Below are positions 8,918 to 17,296 of a DNA stretch of 64,000 bases, piece after piece. The notes beneath the pieces are model-generated. The model made no database searches and had not been told where the DNA came from. It saw only the letters and a list, made by a program, of their open reading frames with translations. The translations under genes were made by a program, and so were the position numbers. The stretch is from Pseudomonadota bacterium (lineage in GTDB: Bacteria > Pseudomonadota > Alphaproteobacteria > Sphingomonadales > Sphingomonadaceae): the NCBI GenBank assembly GCA_023418595.1, contig JAEZZI010000021.1:62001-126000 (forward strand), written 5' to 3'. Each line of letters begins with the position of its first letter. The stretch's first letter is position 1.

Positions 8918-9298
8918 TTATTGGACGAGCGGAACGCCGCCGCTTTCGTTCGCCGCAGCCTGATTTTCCGCCGCCGCGACGATGTTCGCGACATCCTCCT
9001 CGGTCGGCGCGCCTGCGGCAGGCGCCGTCTGCGCCGCCGGGCTCTTCGCCAAGCTGGTATCGATCGACCCCGATCCGCGATTCGCGGCGAGGAAAGCGAG
9101 CAAGATGCACATCGCGACGAACACCGTCGCCAGGATCGCGGTCGCGCGCGTCAGGAAATCGGCAGCCCCGCGCGCCGACATCAGCCCGCCGCCGCTGCTG
9201 CCGGTGGTCAGGCCGCCGCCTTCCGAACGTTGCATCAGGATCACCGTCACCAGCAAGGCGGCGATGATCGCCTGGACGACGAGGAGAAAGGTGAACAT
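8918..9298 (-). CDS. secG: Preprotein translocase subunit SecG
   Basis: Accessory subunit of the SecYEG channel. The 126-residue protein has two membrane helices, at about residues 3-22 and 50-72, joined by the typical glycine-rich cytoplasmic loop with LMQRSEGGGLTTGSSGGGLM. A longer, polar, alanine-rich tail follows, as in other sphingomonads. It precedes pyrG on the same strand. Confidence 0.95.
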   Translation of the reverse strand: MFTFLLVVQAIIAALLVTVILMQRSEGGGLTTGSSGGGLMSARGAADFLTRATAILATVFVAMCILLAFLAANRGSGSIDTSLAKSPAAQTAPAAGAPTEEDVANIVAAAENQAAANESGGVPLVQ

Positions 9299-9479
9299 GA
9301 GGCGCGCCTGAAACCGATATTATTGGTGAAGGCGGCGACATAGGCGAGCGCGGGTCCGCGATCAACCATCCCGCCTGAACCGCGACAACAAATCTGTCAC
9401 GGGTGGGAAACATCGTGGGCGGACCGACGTTAATCCCCGCGAAAGCCCGATGCTTGCGGGCGTGTAACGGAAATTGAGT

Positions 9480-9869
9480 ATGGCCACCGCGACCGCTACC
9501 CCGACCGCTACCCCGATGCTCAGCAAATGGATGCAGACGCTGGTCGATTACGTCCGTTCTGGCGAACCCGATTTAACCAATCGCCAGATGGCGCTGTTGC
9601 TGCTGGTGTATCTCAAACCCGGACCGCATACGGTGCGCGGGCTGGCGCGTGCACTGAACGTTTCGAAGCCGGTTATCACGCGCGCCTTGAACAGACTGGG
9701 TGCGCTCGGCTATCTGCGCCGCCAGCGCGACGATGCAGACAAACGCAACATTTTCGTGGCGCGCACCGATGAAGGGGCGGAGTTTCTTGAAGAGTTCGGA
9801 CAATTCGTCATCGCCGACGGCGAACCACAACCCGACCGGAGCGGTGAGCGCCAGCGCGCAACCGCGTAA
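9480..9869 (+). CDS. MarR-type winged-helix regulator
   Basis: Probable DNA-binding regulator of 129 residues. After a Thr/Ala-rich N-terminus comes a winged helix: LTNRQMALLLLVYL, then the helix-turn-helix HTVRGLARALNVSKPVITRA and the wing with RRQRDDADKRN. The ATG at 9480 is preferred over a TTG two codons earlier. Its end overlaps the SH3 gene, so the two are probably co-translated. No target can be named. Confidence 0.8.
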   Translation: MATATATPTATPMLSKWMQTLVDYVRSGEPDLTNRQMALLLLVYLKPGPHTVRGLARALNVSKPVITRALNRLGALGYLRRQRDDADKRNIFVARTDEGAEFLEEFGQFVIADGEPQPDRSGERQRATA

Positions 9870-10212
9870 ACGGTTCGCGCTGACCGGCCGCTCGACGATC
9901 GTCGACCCCCGTACCCAACCCGTACGCCGTGACCTCGCTGCGATCGCGCTCGCCGATCGCGTTTTCGCCCCCCATTATGCCGAGCACGTGATGCGAACCG
10001 CGATCGCGGCCAGCGCAATCCGCCAATCGAGCCGGCTCGACAGCGAACAGCTAGGACAACTGGCCCCGGGCGACGTGTTCGAACTCTATGAAATATCGAG
10101 CGAACAGGGCTGGGGACGGTCGGTCGCAAGCGGTGTCGTTGGCTTCGTCGATGCCGCAGCGCTCGGCCCGTATGTCGGCGATAATGATGCGGGGCACGCG
10201 GACGCGGCATGA
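9844..10212 (+). CDS. SH3-domain protein (NlpC/P60-associated type)
   Basis: Small protein of about 122 residues with a bacterial SH3-like fold: TAIAASAIRQSSRLDSEQL, then LAPGDVFELYE and GWGRSVASGVVGFVDAAAL. Such domains normally recruit cell-wall or partner ligands; no catalytic domain is present. The start is uncertain. A GTG at 9844 overlaps the regulator gene by 26 bp, while the ATG at 9769 would overlap it by about 100 bp and has no ribosome site. Its stop overlaps argC by 4 bp. Confidence 0.7.
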   Translation: MSASAQPRKRFALTGRSTIVDPRTQPVRRDLAAIALADRVFAPHYAEHVMRTAIAASAIRQSSRLDSEQLGQLAPGDVFELYEISSEQGWGRSVASGVVGFVDAAALGPYVGDNDAGHADAA

Positions 10213-11150
10213 CGGCGCGGGTCTTCATCGACGGCGGGGTCGGCACCACCGGCCTTGAAATCCGCGACCGGCTGGCGGGACGCGGCGAGATCATGTCGGT
10301 CACGCTGCCGGAGGATCGGCGCAAGGACGCCGCTGCACGCGCAGACGCCCTGAACGCTGCCGATTTCGTCATCCTCTGCCTGCCCGACGACGCCGCGATC
10401 GAGGCGGTGTCGCTGATCGAAAACCCCGCCACCCGCGTGATCGACGCGTCGAGCGCGCACCGCACCGCCGATGGCTGGACCTATGGTTTCGCCGAACTCG
10501 AACCCGGCCAGCAGGCCGCGATCGCCGAAAGCCCGCGAGTCAGCAATCCCGGCTGCTATCCCACTGGATTCCTCGCGCTGGTCCGCCCGCTGGTACGCGC
10601 GGGCGTGATCCCGCACGACTGGCCGTTCAGCGTCAACGCCGTGTCGGGCTATTCGGGCGGCGGCAAATCGATGATCGCGGCGTTCGAGGATGCCGGCGCG
10701 CCCGGCGCCGACGAGACCGCCTGGCGCGGCTATGCGCTCGGCCTGGCGCACAAGCACATGCCCGAGATGCAGCGCCACGCCCGCATCGTTCACCCGCCGA
10801 TCTTTGCGCCATCGGTCGCGCGCACCTATCGCGGAATGGTGGTTCAGGTGCCGCTACCGCTTCACGCGTTGCCGCGCAGCTGGACGCTGGCGCAGGTCGA
10901 AGCCGTGCTTGCCGATGCCTATCGCGACAGCCCGCTGATCAGGGTTGCGAGCGGCGATGATGCGCTGGTCCGGGTGGAGGACGATGCGGGCACCGACCGG
11001 CTGACCGTCCGCGTCACCGGCAATGCGGATGCGGGCATCGCGATGCTGATCGCGACCCTCGACAATCTGGGCAAGGGCGCTGCGGGTGCCGCGGTTCAGA
11101 ACCTCAACATCATGGCGGGACTCGATCCGGTCGCGGGGCTGATCCTTTAA
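10209..11150 (+). CDS. argC: N-acetyl-gamma-glutamyl-phosphate reductase, type 2
   Basis: NADPH-dependent reduction of N-acetylglutamyl phosphate in arginine synthesis. The 313-residue length and sequence fit the short (type 2) ArgC class. The nucleotide-binding motif is DGGVGTTGLEI near residues 8-18. The catalytic cysteine is C116 in SNPGCYPTG, and VSGYSGGGKSMI is conserved. The ATG overlaps the stop of the SH3 gene, an unrelated partner. Confidence 0.95.
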   Translation: MTARVFIDGGVGTTGLEIRDRLAGRGEIMSVTLPEDRRKDAAARADALNAADFVILCLPDDAAIEAVSLIENPATRVIDASSAHRTADGWTYGFAELEPGQQAAIAESPRVSNPGCYPTGFLALVRPLVRAGVIPHDWPFSVNAVSGYSGGGKSMIAAFEDAGAPGADETAWRGYALGLAHKHMPEMQRHARIVHPPIFAPSVARTYRGMVVQVPLPLHALPRSWTLAQVEAVLADAYRDSPLIRVASGDDALVRVEDDAGTDRLTVRVTGNADAGIAMLIATLDNLGKGAAGAAVQNLNIMAGLDPVAGLIL

Positions 11151-11163
11151 CCTCCCTTCCGTG

Positions 11164-11226
11164 CTCCTGCAAAAGCAGGAGTGTTGGCAGCACTTGCCTC
11201 CAGCGCTCCTGTTTTCACAGGAGCAC
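11164..11226. repeat. Pair of CTCCTG hairpins upstream of zwf
   Basis: Two small hairpins, CTCCTGC-AAAA-GCAGGAG and CTCCTGT-TTTC-ACAGGAG, about 27 bases apart. They fit a short intergenic repeat family. Neither is followed by a T-run, so they are not classical terminators. Confidence 0.6.
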
Positions 11227-11385
11227 GTAAGAATGCGCTTACTTGGACTATACCCGCCCAAAACCAAAAATACCGCCTCCGGGGTTGGCCTGACCAGTTT
11301 CGCACGGCATAGGTATGCCGCCTCGTTCGCAGGCACGCCCGCGTCTGCTAGTCAGCCCGTCAACCGAGTTTTAGGATCGACAGTT

Positions 11386-12843
11386 ATGAGCGAAGCCGCC
11401 GGCAAACTGCTGCTGTTCGGGGCGACCGGCGATCTGGCGCAACGGATGCTGATCCCCTCGCTTTACGGCCTTCATGCCGACGGCCTGCTTCCCGACGGAT
11501 TGACGATCACCTGCACCGCCCGCTCCGATCATGACGATGCGGGTTTTCGCGATTTCGCCGCCAAGGCGCTCGGCGAATTCCTGCCCGACGACCGCAAGGA
11601 CGAGGCTGCGATCGCCAGCTTTCTGAAGCGTATCCAGTATCAGCCGCTCGATGCCTCGACGCTCGACGGATTCAACGATCTCGCTGCCAAGATCGGTGAT
11701 ATTTCGGGCGGTCTTGCCATCTTCCTGTCGACCGCGCCGTGGTTGTTCGGCCCGACGATCAAGGGTCTGCAATCGGCGGGCCTTGCGGGCGACAATGTCC
11801 GCATCGGGCTGGAAAAGCCGCTTGGCAACGATCTCGAATCGAGCCGCGAGATCAACGACATCGTCGCTGCAGCCTTTCCCGAAGAGCGCACGTTTCGCAT
11901 CGACCATTATCTGGGCAAGGAAACCGTCCAGAACATTCTGGCGCTGCGCTTCGCCAATCTGATGTTCGAGCCGGTGTGGAATTCGAACCATATCGAACAT
12001 GTCCAGATCACGGTGTCGGAAACCGTCGGGCTGGAGGGGCGTGCGGGTTACTACGACGATGTCGGCGCGCTGCGCGACATGGTGCAGAACCATATGCTCC
12101 AGCTGCTCGCGCTGATCGCGATGGAGCCCCCTGCGCATTTCGACGGCACCGCGATCCGCGACGAAAAGGTGAAGGTGCTGCGGTCGCTGCGGCCGATCAA
12201 GCCCGCCGATGTCGATGCGCTGACGGTGCGCGGCCAGTATCAGTCGGGTGCGCTCGATGGCAAAGTCGTGCGCGGTTACGACGACGAACTGGGCAAGGAG
12301 TCGAACGCCGAAACCTTCGTGGCGCTGAAGGCGCATGTCGACAATTGGCGGTGGAACGGCGTCCCCTTCTACCTTCGCACCGGCAAGCGGATGCCCGAGC
12401 GGCGCAGCGAGATCATCGTCCAATTCAAATGCGTGCCGCATTCGATCTTTGCCGATCGCGGCGCGAAACTGCACGCCAACACGCTCATCATCCGCCTTCA
12501 GCCAGAGGAATATATCCGGCTGCTGGTGATGTCGAAGGAACCGGGGCTCGACCGCGAAGGGGTGCGGTTGCGCGAAGTGCCGCTCGACCTGTCGCTCACC
12601 ACCGCCTTTGCAGGCACGCGGCGGCGCATCGCCTATGAACGATTGCTGCTCGACCTGATCGAGGGTGACCCCACCCTCTTCGTCCGCCGCGACGAGGTGG
12701 AGGCGCAATGGGCCTGGATCGACCGCATTCGCGAAGGCTGGGCCGCCAGTGCAACCAAGCCCGCCCGTTATGCGTCGGGAAGCTGGGGCCCGGAGGCGAG
12801 CTTCATGCTGACCCGCCTCGACGGCGCGACGTGGCAGGATTGA
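11386..12843 (+). CDS. zwf: Glucose-6-phosphate 1-dehydrogenase
   Basis: Oxidises glucose-6-phosphate to 6-phosphogluconolactone with NADP+ or NAD+, the entry step of the Entner-Doudoroff route. The 485-residue protein has the dinucleotide motif LFGATGDLAQR near residue 10 and the substrate motif RIDHYLGK at 171-178 with H174. The ATG at 11386, with AGGA upstream, matches the family N-terminus; the open frame extends 75 codons further up through repeats and is not used. First gene of the zwf-pgl-edd-glk-eda cluster. Confidence 0.97.
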   Translation: MSEAAGKLLLFGATGDLAQRMLIPSLYGLHADGLLPDGLTITCTARSDHDDAGFRDFAAKALGEFLPDDRKDEAAIASFLKRIQYQPLDASTLDGFNDLAAKIGDISGGLAIFLSTAPWLFGPTIKGLQSAGLAGDNVRIGLEKPLGNDLESSREINDIVAAAFPEERTFRIDHYLGKETVQNILALRFANLMFEPVWNSNHIEHVQITVSETVGLEGRAGYYDDVGALRDMVQNHMLQLLALIAMEPPAHFDGTAIRDEKVKVLRSLRPIKPADVDALTVRGQYQSGALDGKVVRGYDDELGKESNAETFVALKAHVDNWRWNGVPFYLRTGKRMPERRSEIIVQFKCVPHSIFADRGAKLHANTLIIRLQPEEYIRLLVMSKEPGLDREGVRLREVPLDLSLTTAFAGTRRRIAYERLLLDLIEGDPTLFVRRDEVEAQWAWIDRIREGWAASATKPARYASGSWGPEASFMLTRLDGATWQD

Positions 12844-12874
12844 TTTGACAGGCGAACAGCCTCCCCCCGCGCTC

Positions 12875-12935
12875 ACCCTTAGCCTGTCAAAGGGTGTTGA
12901 GATGAAACACGGCTTCGACAGGCTCGGCCTGAGTG
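12875..12935. repeat. Degenerate CTTCGACAGGCTCAG-family repeat between zwf and pgl
   Basis: AGCCTGTCAAAG at 12881 and CTTCGACAGGCTCGG at 12913 form imperfect inverted arms. The copy lies in the 117-base gap between zwf and pgl. Confidence 0.7.
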
Positions 12936-12960
12936 CAGCCGGAGCAAACAAGGATAGACA

Positions 12961-13665
12961 ATGACCGAGATCGAATGGTGGGACTATGACGACGCCGACG
13001 AGATGGCGAATGCCGTCGCGGGCGACATCCAGTTCATCATCGAAAGCGCGATCGATGCGCGCGGCGCCGCCGTGGTCGCGCTTGCGGGCGGACGCACGCC
13101 ACAGCCCGCCTTCGACAAGCTGGCAGAAGCCAAGATCGACTGGAAGAGGGTGACGATCATCCCCACCGACGATCGCCTGGTGCCGATGGGCGATCCGCTG
13201 TCCAACGCGACGATGATCGCCAAGACTTTCCTGCCCAAGGGCGCGCGCGTGATCCCGATCACCAGCGAAGCCGCGTCGGATTACAAGGCGAGCGGCCGCG
13301 CGGCGGACGCGCGGTTGCAGGACCTCCACTGGCCGCTGGACCTGTGCCTGCTGGGCGTCGGTGCGGACGGGCATACCGCCTCGATCTTCCCCGGACCCGA
13401 TCTGGAGGAAGCGCTGAACGGTCCCAGGGAACGCCGCGCATTGGGCGTGATGCCCGACCCGCTGCCCCCCGAAGCGCCGGTCGCCCGCGTCACCCTGTCG
13501 CTCGCCGCGATCACCTCTGCCCGCGCGTTGATGATTGCAGTAACCGGCCAGGCCAAGCGCGACGTGATCGAGGCGGCAATCGAGGAAGGCGTCGGCTCAC
13601 CCTACCCCATCGGCCGCGTGCTGGCGCAGTCGGAGTTGCCGGTCGACATCCACTGGAGCGAATGA
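12961..13665 (+). CDS. pgl: 6-phosphogluconolactonase
   Basis: Hydrolyses 6-phosphogluconolactone to 6-phosphogluconate. The 234-residue protein belongs to the DevB/Pgl sugar-isomerase-like family: LAGGRTPQPAFDKL, PTDDRLVPMGDPLSN and LGVGADGHTASIFPG are the conserved phosphate- and substrate-binding blocks. It overlaps the start of edd by 4 bp, so the two are translationally coupled. Confidence 0.96.
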   Translation: MTEIEWWDYDDADEMANAVAGDIQFIIESAIDARGAAVVALAGGRTPQPAFDKLAEAKIDWKRVTIIPTDDRLVPMGDPLSNATMIAKTFLPKGARVIPITSEAASDYKASGRAADARLQDLHWPLDLCLLGVGADGHTASIFPGPDLEEALNGPRERRALGVMPDPLPPEAPVARVTLSLAAITSARALMIAVTGQAKRDVIEAAIEEGVGSPYPIGRVLAQSELPVDIHWSE

Positions 13666-15482
13666 TGACTCTCCACCCCGAAATCGCCGCCGTCACCGAT
13701 CGCATCATCGAAGCGTCGCGCGAAAAACGCGCCGCCTATCTGACGATGATCGCCCGCGAACGCGATTCGGGGGCGGACCGGCCCAAATTGGGCTGCGCTA
13801 ACCTCGCCCATGCCTATGCCGGGACTGACGAGCAGCGCGACGAACTGCGCCCCGCCAACCGCATGAATATCGGCATCGTCACCAGTTACAACGACATGCT
13901 TTCGGCCCACGCGGTCTATTACCGCTATCCCGAGCAGATGAAGGTCTGGGCGCTGGAGGCGGGTGCGACCGCGCAGGTCGCGGGCGGCGTGCCGGCGATG
14001 TGCGACGGTGTTACGCAGGGCTATAGCGGCATGGAACTGTCGCTGTTCAGCCGCGACACCATCGCGCTGTCCACGGCAATCGCGCTTTCGCATCGCACCT
14101 TCGAAGGCGCGGCGCTGCTCGGCATCTGCGACAAGATCGTGCCCGGTCTGCTGATGGGCGCGCTGCGCTTCGGCCATCTGCCGATGATCCTGATCCCCGG
14201 CGGGCCGATGCGGTCGGGCCTGCCCAACAAGGAAAAGGCCAAGGTCCGTGAAGCCTATGCCGAGGGCAAGGTTGGGCGCGAGGAACTGCTCGATGCGGAA
14301 ATCGCCGCCTATCATTCGAAAGGCACCTGCACCTTTTACGGCACCGCCAATTCGAATCAGATGATGATGGAGGCGATGGGGCTGCACATCCCCGGCGCGG
14401 CCTTCGCCAACCCGGGCACGAAATTGCGCCAGGAGCTGACCCGCGCCGCAGTTCAGCGGCTGCCGGAAATCGGCTGGAATACCAAAGACTATCGCCCGCT
14501 TGCCGAATGCGTCGATGAACGCGCGATCGTCAACGCCGCCATCGCGCTGCTCGCCACCGGCGGGTCGACCAATCACCTGATCCACCTGCCCGCCATCGCG
14601 CGATCGGCGGGGATCGTCATCGACTGGGAGGATTTCGACCGGCTGTCGAAGGCCGTGCCGCTGCTCACCCGCGTTTATCCCAATGGTTCGGCAGACGTGA
14701 ATGGGTTTGAGGACGCCGGTGGCCCCAGCTTCGTCATCCGCGAGCTACTGTCGGGCGGGCTGATGCACGACGACATCCTGACCGTCGCCAAGGGCGGCAT
14801 GGCCCAATATGGCCGCAAGCCCGAAATCGACGACGACAGCCTTGTCTGGCGCGATCACCAGGCGGAAAGCGGCGACGACAGCATCGTCCGCACCCTCGAC
14901 GCTCCGTTCGCACCCGAAGGAGGTTTTCGTATCCTGTCCGGAAATCTGGGTCGCGCCTGCATCAAGGTGTCCGCCGTCGACCGCGACCGCTGGACGATCG
15001 AGGCTCCGGCCCGCGTCTTTTCGACGCAACAGGAAGTGCAGGATGCGTTCAAGGCCGGCGAACTCGACCGCGACGTGGTGGTGGTGGTGCGGTTCCAGGG
15101 ACCGCGCGCCAACGGGATGCCTGAACTTCACAAGCTGACCCCGCCTCTGGGTGTGCTCCAAAATCGCGGCTTTCGTGTTGCGCTGGTTACCGACGGGCGC
15201 ATGTCGGGTGCGAGCGGCAAGGTGCCCGCCGCGATCCACCTGTCGCCAGAAGCGCTGGGCTGCGGTGCGATCGGCAAGGTCCGCGACGGCGACATCATCC
15301 GCGTCTGCGCCGAGACCGGGCAATTGGAGGCATTGGTGGAGCCAGCCGAATGGGCCGAGCGCGCCCATGCCGAAGCGCCTTCCGCCGCCGACGGCACCGG
15401 GCGCGAACTCTTTGCGATGATGCGTCAGGCAGACGAAGCAGAAAAAGGCGCGTCGGCGATGCTCGCGGCGGCTGGGTTGTAA
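13662..15482 (+). CDS. edd: Phosphogluconate dehydratase
   Basis: Dehydrates 6-phosphogluconate to KDPG, the defining Entner-Doudoroff step, using an iron-sulfur cluster. At 606 residues it matches E. coli Edd (603). IlvD/Edd family blocks are clear: MNIGIVTSYNDMLSAH, MCDGVTQGYSGMELS with a candidate cluster cysteine, LLGICDKIVPG, CTFYGTANSNQMMMEAMG, and VTDGRMSGASGKVPAAIH near the C-terminus. Start is ATG 13662 (or the adjacent ATG 13665). Edd is preferred to IlvD because of the operon context and length. Confidence 0.97.
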   Translation: MMTLHPEIAAVTDRIIEASREKRAAYLTMIARERDSGADRPKLGCANLAHAYAGTDEQRDELRPANRMNIGIVTSYNDMLSAHAVYYRYPEQMKVWALEAGATAQVAGGVPAMCDGVTQGYSGMELSLFSRDTIALSTAIALSHRTFEGAALLGICDKIVPGLLMGALRFGHLPMILIPGGPMRSGLPNKEKAKVREAYAEGKVGREELLDAEIAAYHSKGTCTFYGTANSNQMMMEAMGLHIPGAAFANPGTKLRQELTRAAVQRLPEIGWNTKDYRPLAECVDERAIVNAAIALLATGGSTNHLIHLPAIARSAGIVIDWEDFDRLSKAVPLLTRVYPNGSADVNGFEDAGGPSFVIRELLSGGLMHDDILTVAKGGMAQYGRKPEIDDDSLVWRDHQAESGDDSIVRTLDAPFAPEGGFRILSGNLGRACIKVSAVDRDRWTIEAPARVFSTQQEVQDAFKAGELDRDVVVVVRFQGPRANGMPELHKLTPPLGVLQNRGFRVALVTDGRMSGASGKVPAAIHLSPEALGCGAIGKVRDGDIIRVCAETGQLEALVEPAEWAERAHAEAPSAADGTGRELFAMMRQADEAEKGASAMLAAAGL

Positions 15483-15490
15483 GGAACGAC

Positions 15491-15566
15491 CGTCATTCCC
15501 GCGCAGGCGGGAATCCATAACCTCGAACGTCAGAGAATATGGATTCCCGCCTTCGCCGGAATGACG
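15491..15566. repeat. Inverted repeat (CGTCATTCCCGC family) between edd and glk
   Basis: Arms at 15491-15519 and 15538-15566 are about 29 bp and nearly perfect, with core CATTCCCGCGCAGGCGGGAAT. They could fold into a stable stem between edd and glk in the operon mRNA. A half-site of the same family is at 20825-20845 upstream of fabG. Confidence 0.88.
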
Positions 15567-15589
15567 ACAAAGGGAATAGAGAGGTCAAC

Positions 15590-16561
15590 ATGGAAATCGT
15601 CGCGGTCGATATCGGGGGCACCCACGCCCGCTTCGCCATCGCCGAAGTGGAAAATGGCCGCGTCGTCCGGCTGGACGATGAAGTGACGATGAAGACCGTC
15701 GATCACGCCAGCCTGCAACTCGCCTGGCAAGCCTTCGGCAAGACGCTCGACCGCCCGCTCCCCCGTGCCGCCGCCATCGCGGTCGCATCGCGGATCGGCG
15801 GCGACCTCATCAAGCTGACCAACAATCCGTGGATCATCCGCCCCGCGCTGGTGAAGGAACGGCTCGACGTGGACAACTATATCCTCGTCAATGATTTCGG
15901 CGCGATCGGCCATGCGGTGGCGCAGCTTGGCCTCGACCATTTCGAACATCTCTGCGGCCCGGACGAAGATTGGAAAAAGCCCGGATCGATTACGATCTGC
16001 GGCCCCGGCACCGGGCTTGGAGTCGCCCAGGTCTATTGGTGCAGGAACGGCGATTACCATGTGATCGAAACCGAAGGGGGGCACATGGACTTTTCCCCGC
16101 TCGACGGGCTGGAGGACGCGATCCTCAAACGCCTGCGCCGCACCTTCACCCGCGTTTCGGTCGAACGCATCGTCGCCGGACCCGGTATCCTCGCCATCTA
16201 CGAAACGCTTGCCCAGATTGAAGGGCGCGCGATCACCAGCCTGTCGGACCGCGAAGTGTGGGACATGGCGTTCGAGGGCAAGGACAGTCTGGCGGTGGCC
16301 GCGATGGACCGGTTCTGCCTGTCGCTGGGCGCGGTCGCGGGCGACCTGGCGCTGACGCATGGGCCGAAGGGCGTCGTCATCGCCGGGGGGCTGGGCCTTC
16401 GCCTCAAGAACCATCTGGTCAAATCGGGGTTCGAACAGCGGTTCGTCGCCAAGGGCCGTTTCCAGTCGCTGATGAAGTCGATCCCCGTCCGCCTGATCAC
16501 CCATCCCCAGCCCGGCCTGTTCGGCGCGGCAGCGGCCTATGCACAGGAGCACAAGGCATGA
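15590..16561 (+). CDS. glk: Glucokinase
   Basis: Phosphorylates glucose with ATP, feeding zwf. The 323-residue protein is of the bacterial Glk family: phosphate motif VDIGGTHARFAIAE near residue 5, ILVNDFGAIGHAV with the catalytic aspartate, CGPGTGLGVAQVY, and ETEGGHMDFSPLD. The ATG at 15590 is chosen because an upstream in-frame ATG lies inside the inverted repeat. Its stop overlaps eda by 4 bp. Confidence 0.96.
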   Translation: MEIVAVDIGGTHARFAIAEVENGRVVRLDDEVTMKTVDHASLQLAWQAFGKTLDRPLPRAAAIAVASRIGGDLIKLTNNPWIIRPALVKERLDVDNYILVNDFGAIGHAVAQLGLDHFEHLCGPDEDWKKPGSITICGPGTGLGVAQVYWCRNGDYHVIETEGGHMDFSPLDGLEDAILKRLRRTFTRVSVERIVAGPGILAIYETLAQIEGRAITSLSDREVWDMAFEGKDSLAVAAMDRFCLSLGAVAGDLALTHGPKGVVIAGGLGLRLKNHLVKSGFEQRFVAKGRFQSLMKSIPVRLITHPQPGLFGAAAAYAQEHKA

Positions 16562-17163
16562 GCGACATCGAAACCATCATGCGCACCAGCGCGGTCATCC
16601 CGGTGCTTGTCATCGACGATGCCGCGACCGCGCGTCCGCTGGCCGAGGCACTGGTCGCGGGCGGATTGCGGGTGCTCGAAGTCACTCTTCGGACCCCCGC
16701 CGCGCTCGACGCGATACGTGAGATGAAGCAGGTGCCCGGCGCAATCGTCGGCGCGGGCACGGTCGTCAATGCCGATCAGTTTGCGGCAGTGATGGACGCG
16801 GGCGCCGAGTTCATCGTCTCCCCCGGCCTGACCGAGCGACTGGCCCGACCAATCATTGAATCGGGCGTCCCCTTCCTCCCCGGCATCGCCACCGCGGGCG
16901 ACATCATGCGTGGCTATGATCTGGGGCTGAGGCATTTCAAGTTCTTTCCCGCGGAAACCAGCGGCGGCCTGAAGGCGCTGAAGGCGCTCGCCGCCCCCTT
17001 CCACGAAGCGCAGTTCTGCCCCACCGGCGGCATTACCGAGGCGACGGCTCCAGAATGGCTGGCGTTCGAAAAAGTGCTGTGCGTCGGTGGAAGCTGGGTC
17101 ACCGGCGGCACGCTGGCCGACGCCAAGGCCAGGGCACATGCGGCTTCCAGGCTGCGCCCCTAG
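16558..17163 (+). CDS. eda: KDPG aldolase (2-dehydro-3-deoxyphosphogluconate aldolase)
   Basis: Cleaves KDPG to pyruvate and glyceraldehyde-3-phosphate, completing the pathway. In the 201-residue protein the catalytic E41 and R45 are in VLEVTLRT, the Schiff-base K128 is in HFKFFPAE, and the phosphate site is CPTGGIT. It is the last gene of the operon, coupled to glk by an ATGA overlap. Confidence 0.97.
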   Translation: MSDIETIMRTSAVIPVLVIDDAATARPLAEALVAGGLRVLEVTLRTPAALDAIREMKQVPGAIVGAGTVVNADQFAAVMDAGAEFIVSPGLTERLARPIIESGVPFLPGIATAGDIMRGYDLGLRHFKFFPAETSGGLKALKALAAPFHEAQFCPTGGITEATAPEWLAFEKVLCVGGSWVTGGTLADAKARAHAASRLRP

Positions 17164-17167
17164 AACC

Positions 17168-17292
17168 TGCCCCCCCTCCGGGCGAGGTGGCAGCACAAAG
17201 TGCTGACGGAGGGGGCGCCACGCATCGCGCGCTCGCGGCAGACCCCTCCACCATCCTTCAGATGGTCCCCCTCCCCCAATGGGGAGGAGTTA
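17168..17292. repeat. Mosaic of palindromic repeats between eda and mltG
   Basis: CCCCCTCC at 17170 pairs with GGAGGGGG at 17207 around GCAGCAC-AAA-GTGCTG. A second unit follows with CCTCC, CCATCCTTCAGATGG and CCTCCCCAATGGGGAGG. It sits between convergent genes and may end transcription from both sides. Confidence 0.7.
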
Positions 17293-17296
17293 GGCA

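Noticed and set aside
9408..9435. EcfG-type general stress promoter before the MarR gene
   Set aside because: GGAAAC and CGTT are 16 bases apart, but the -35 has an extra A compared with GGAAC. One near match in high-GC DNA is not enough.
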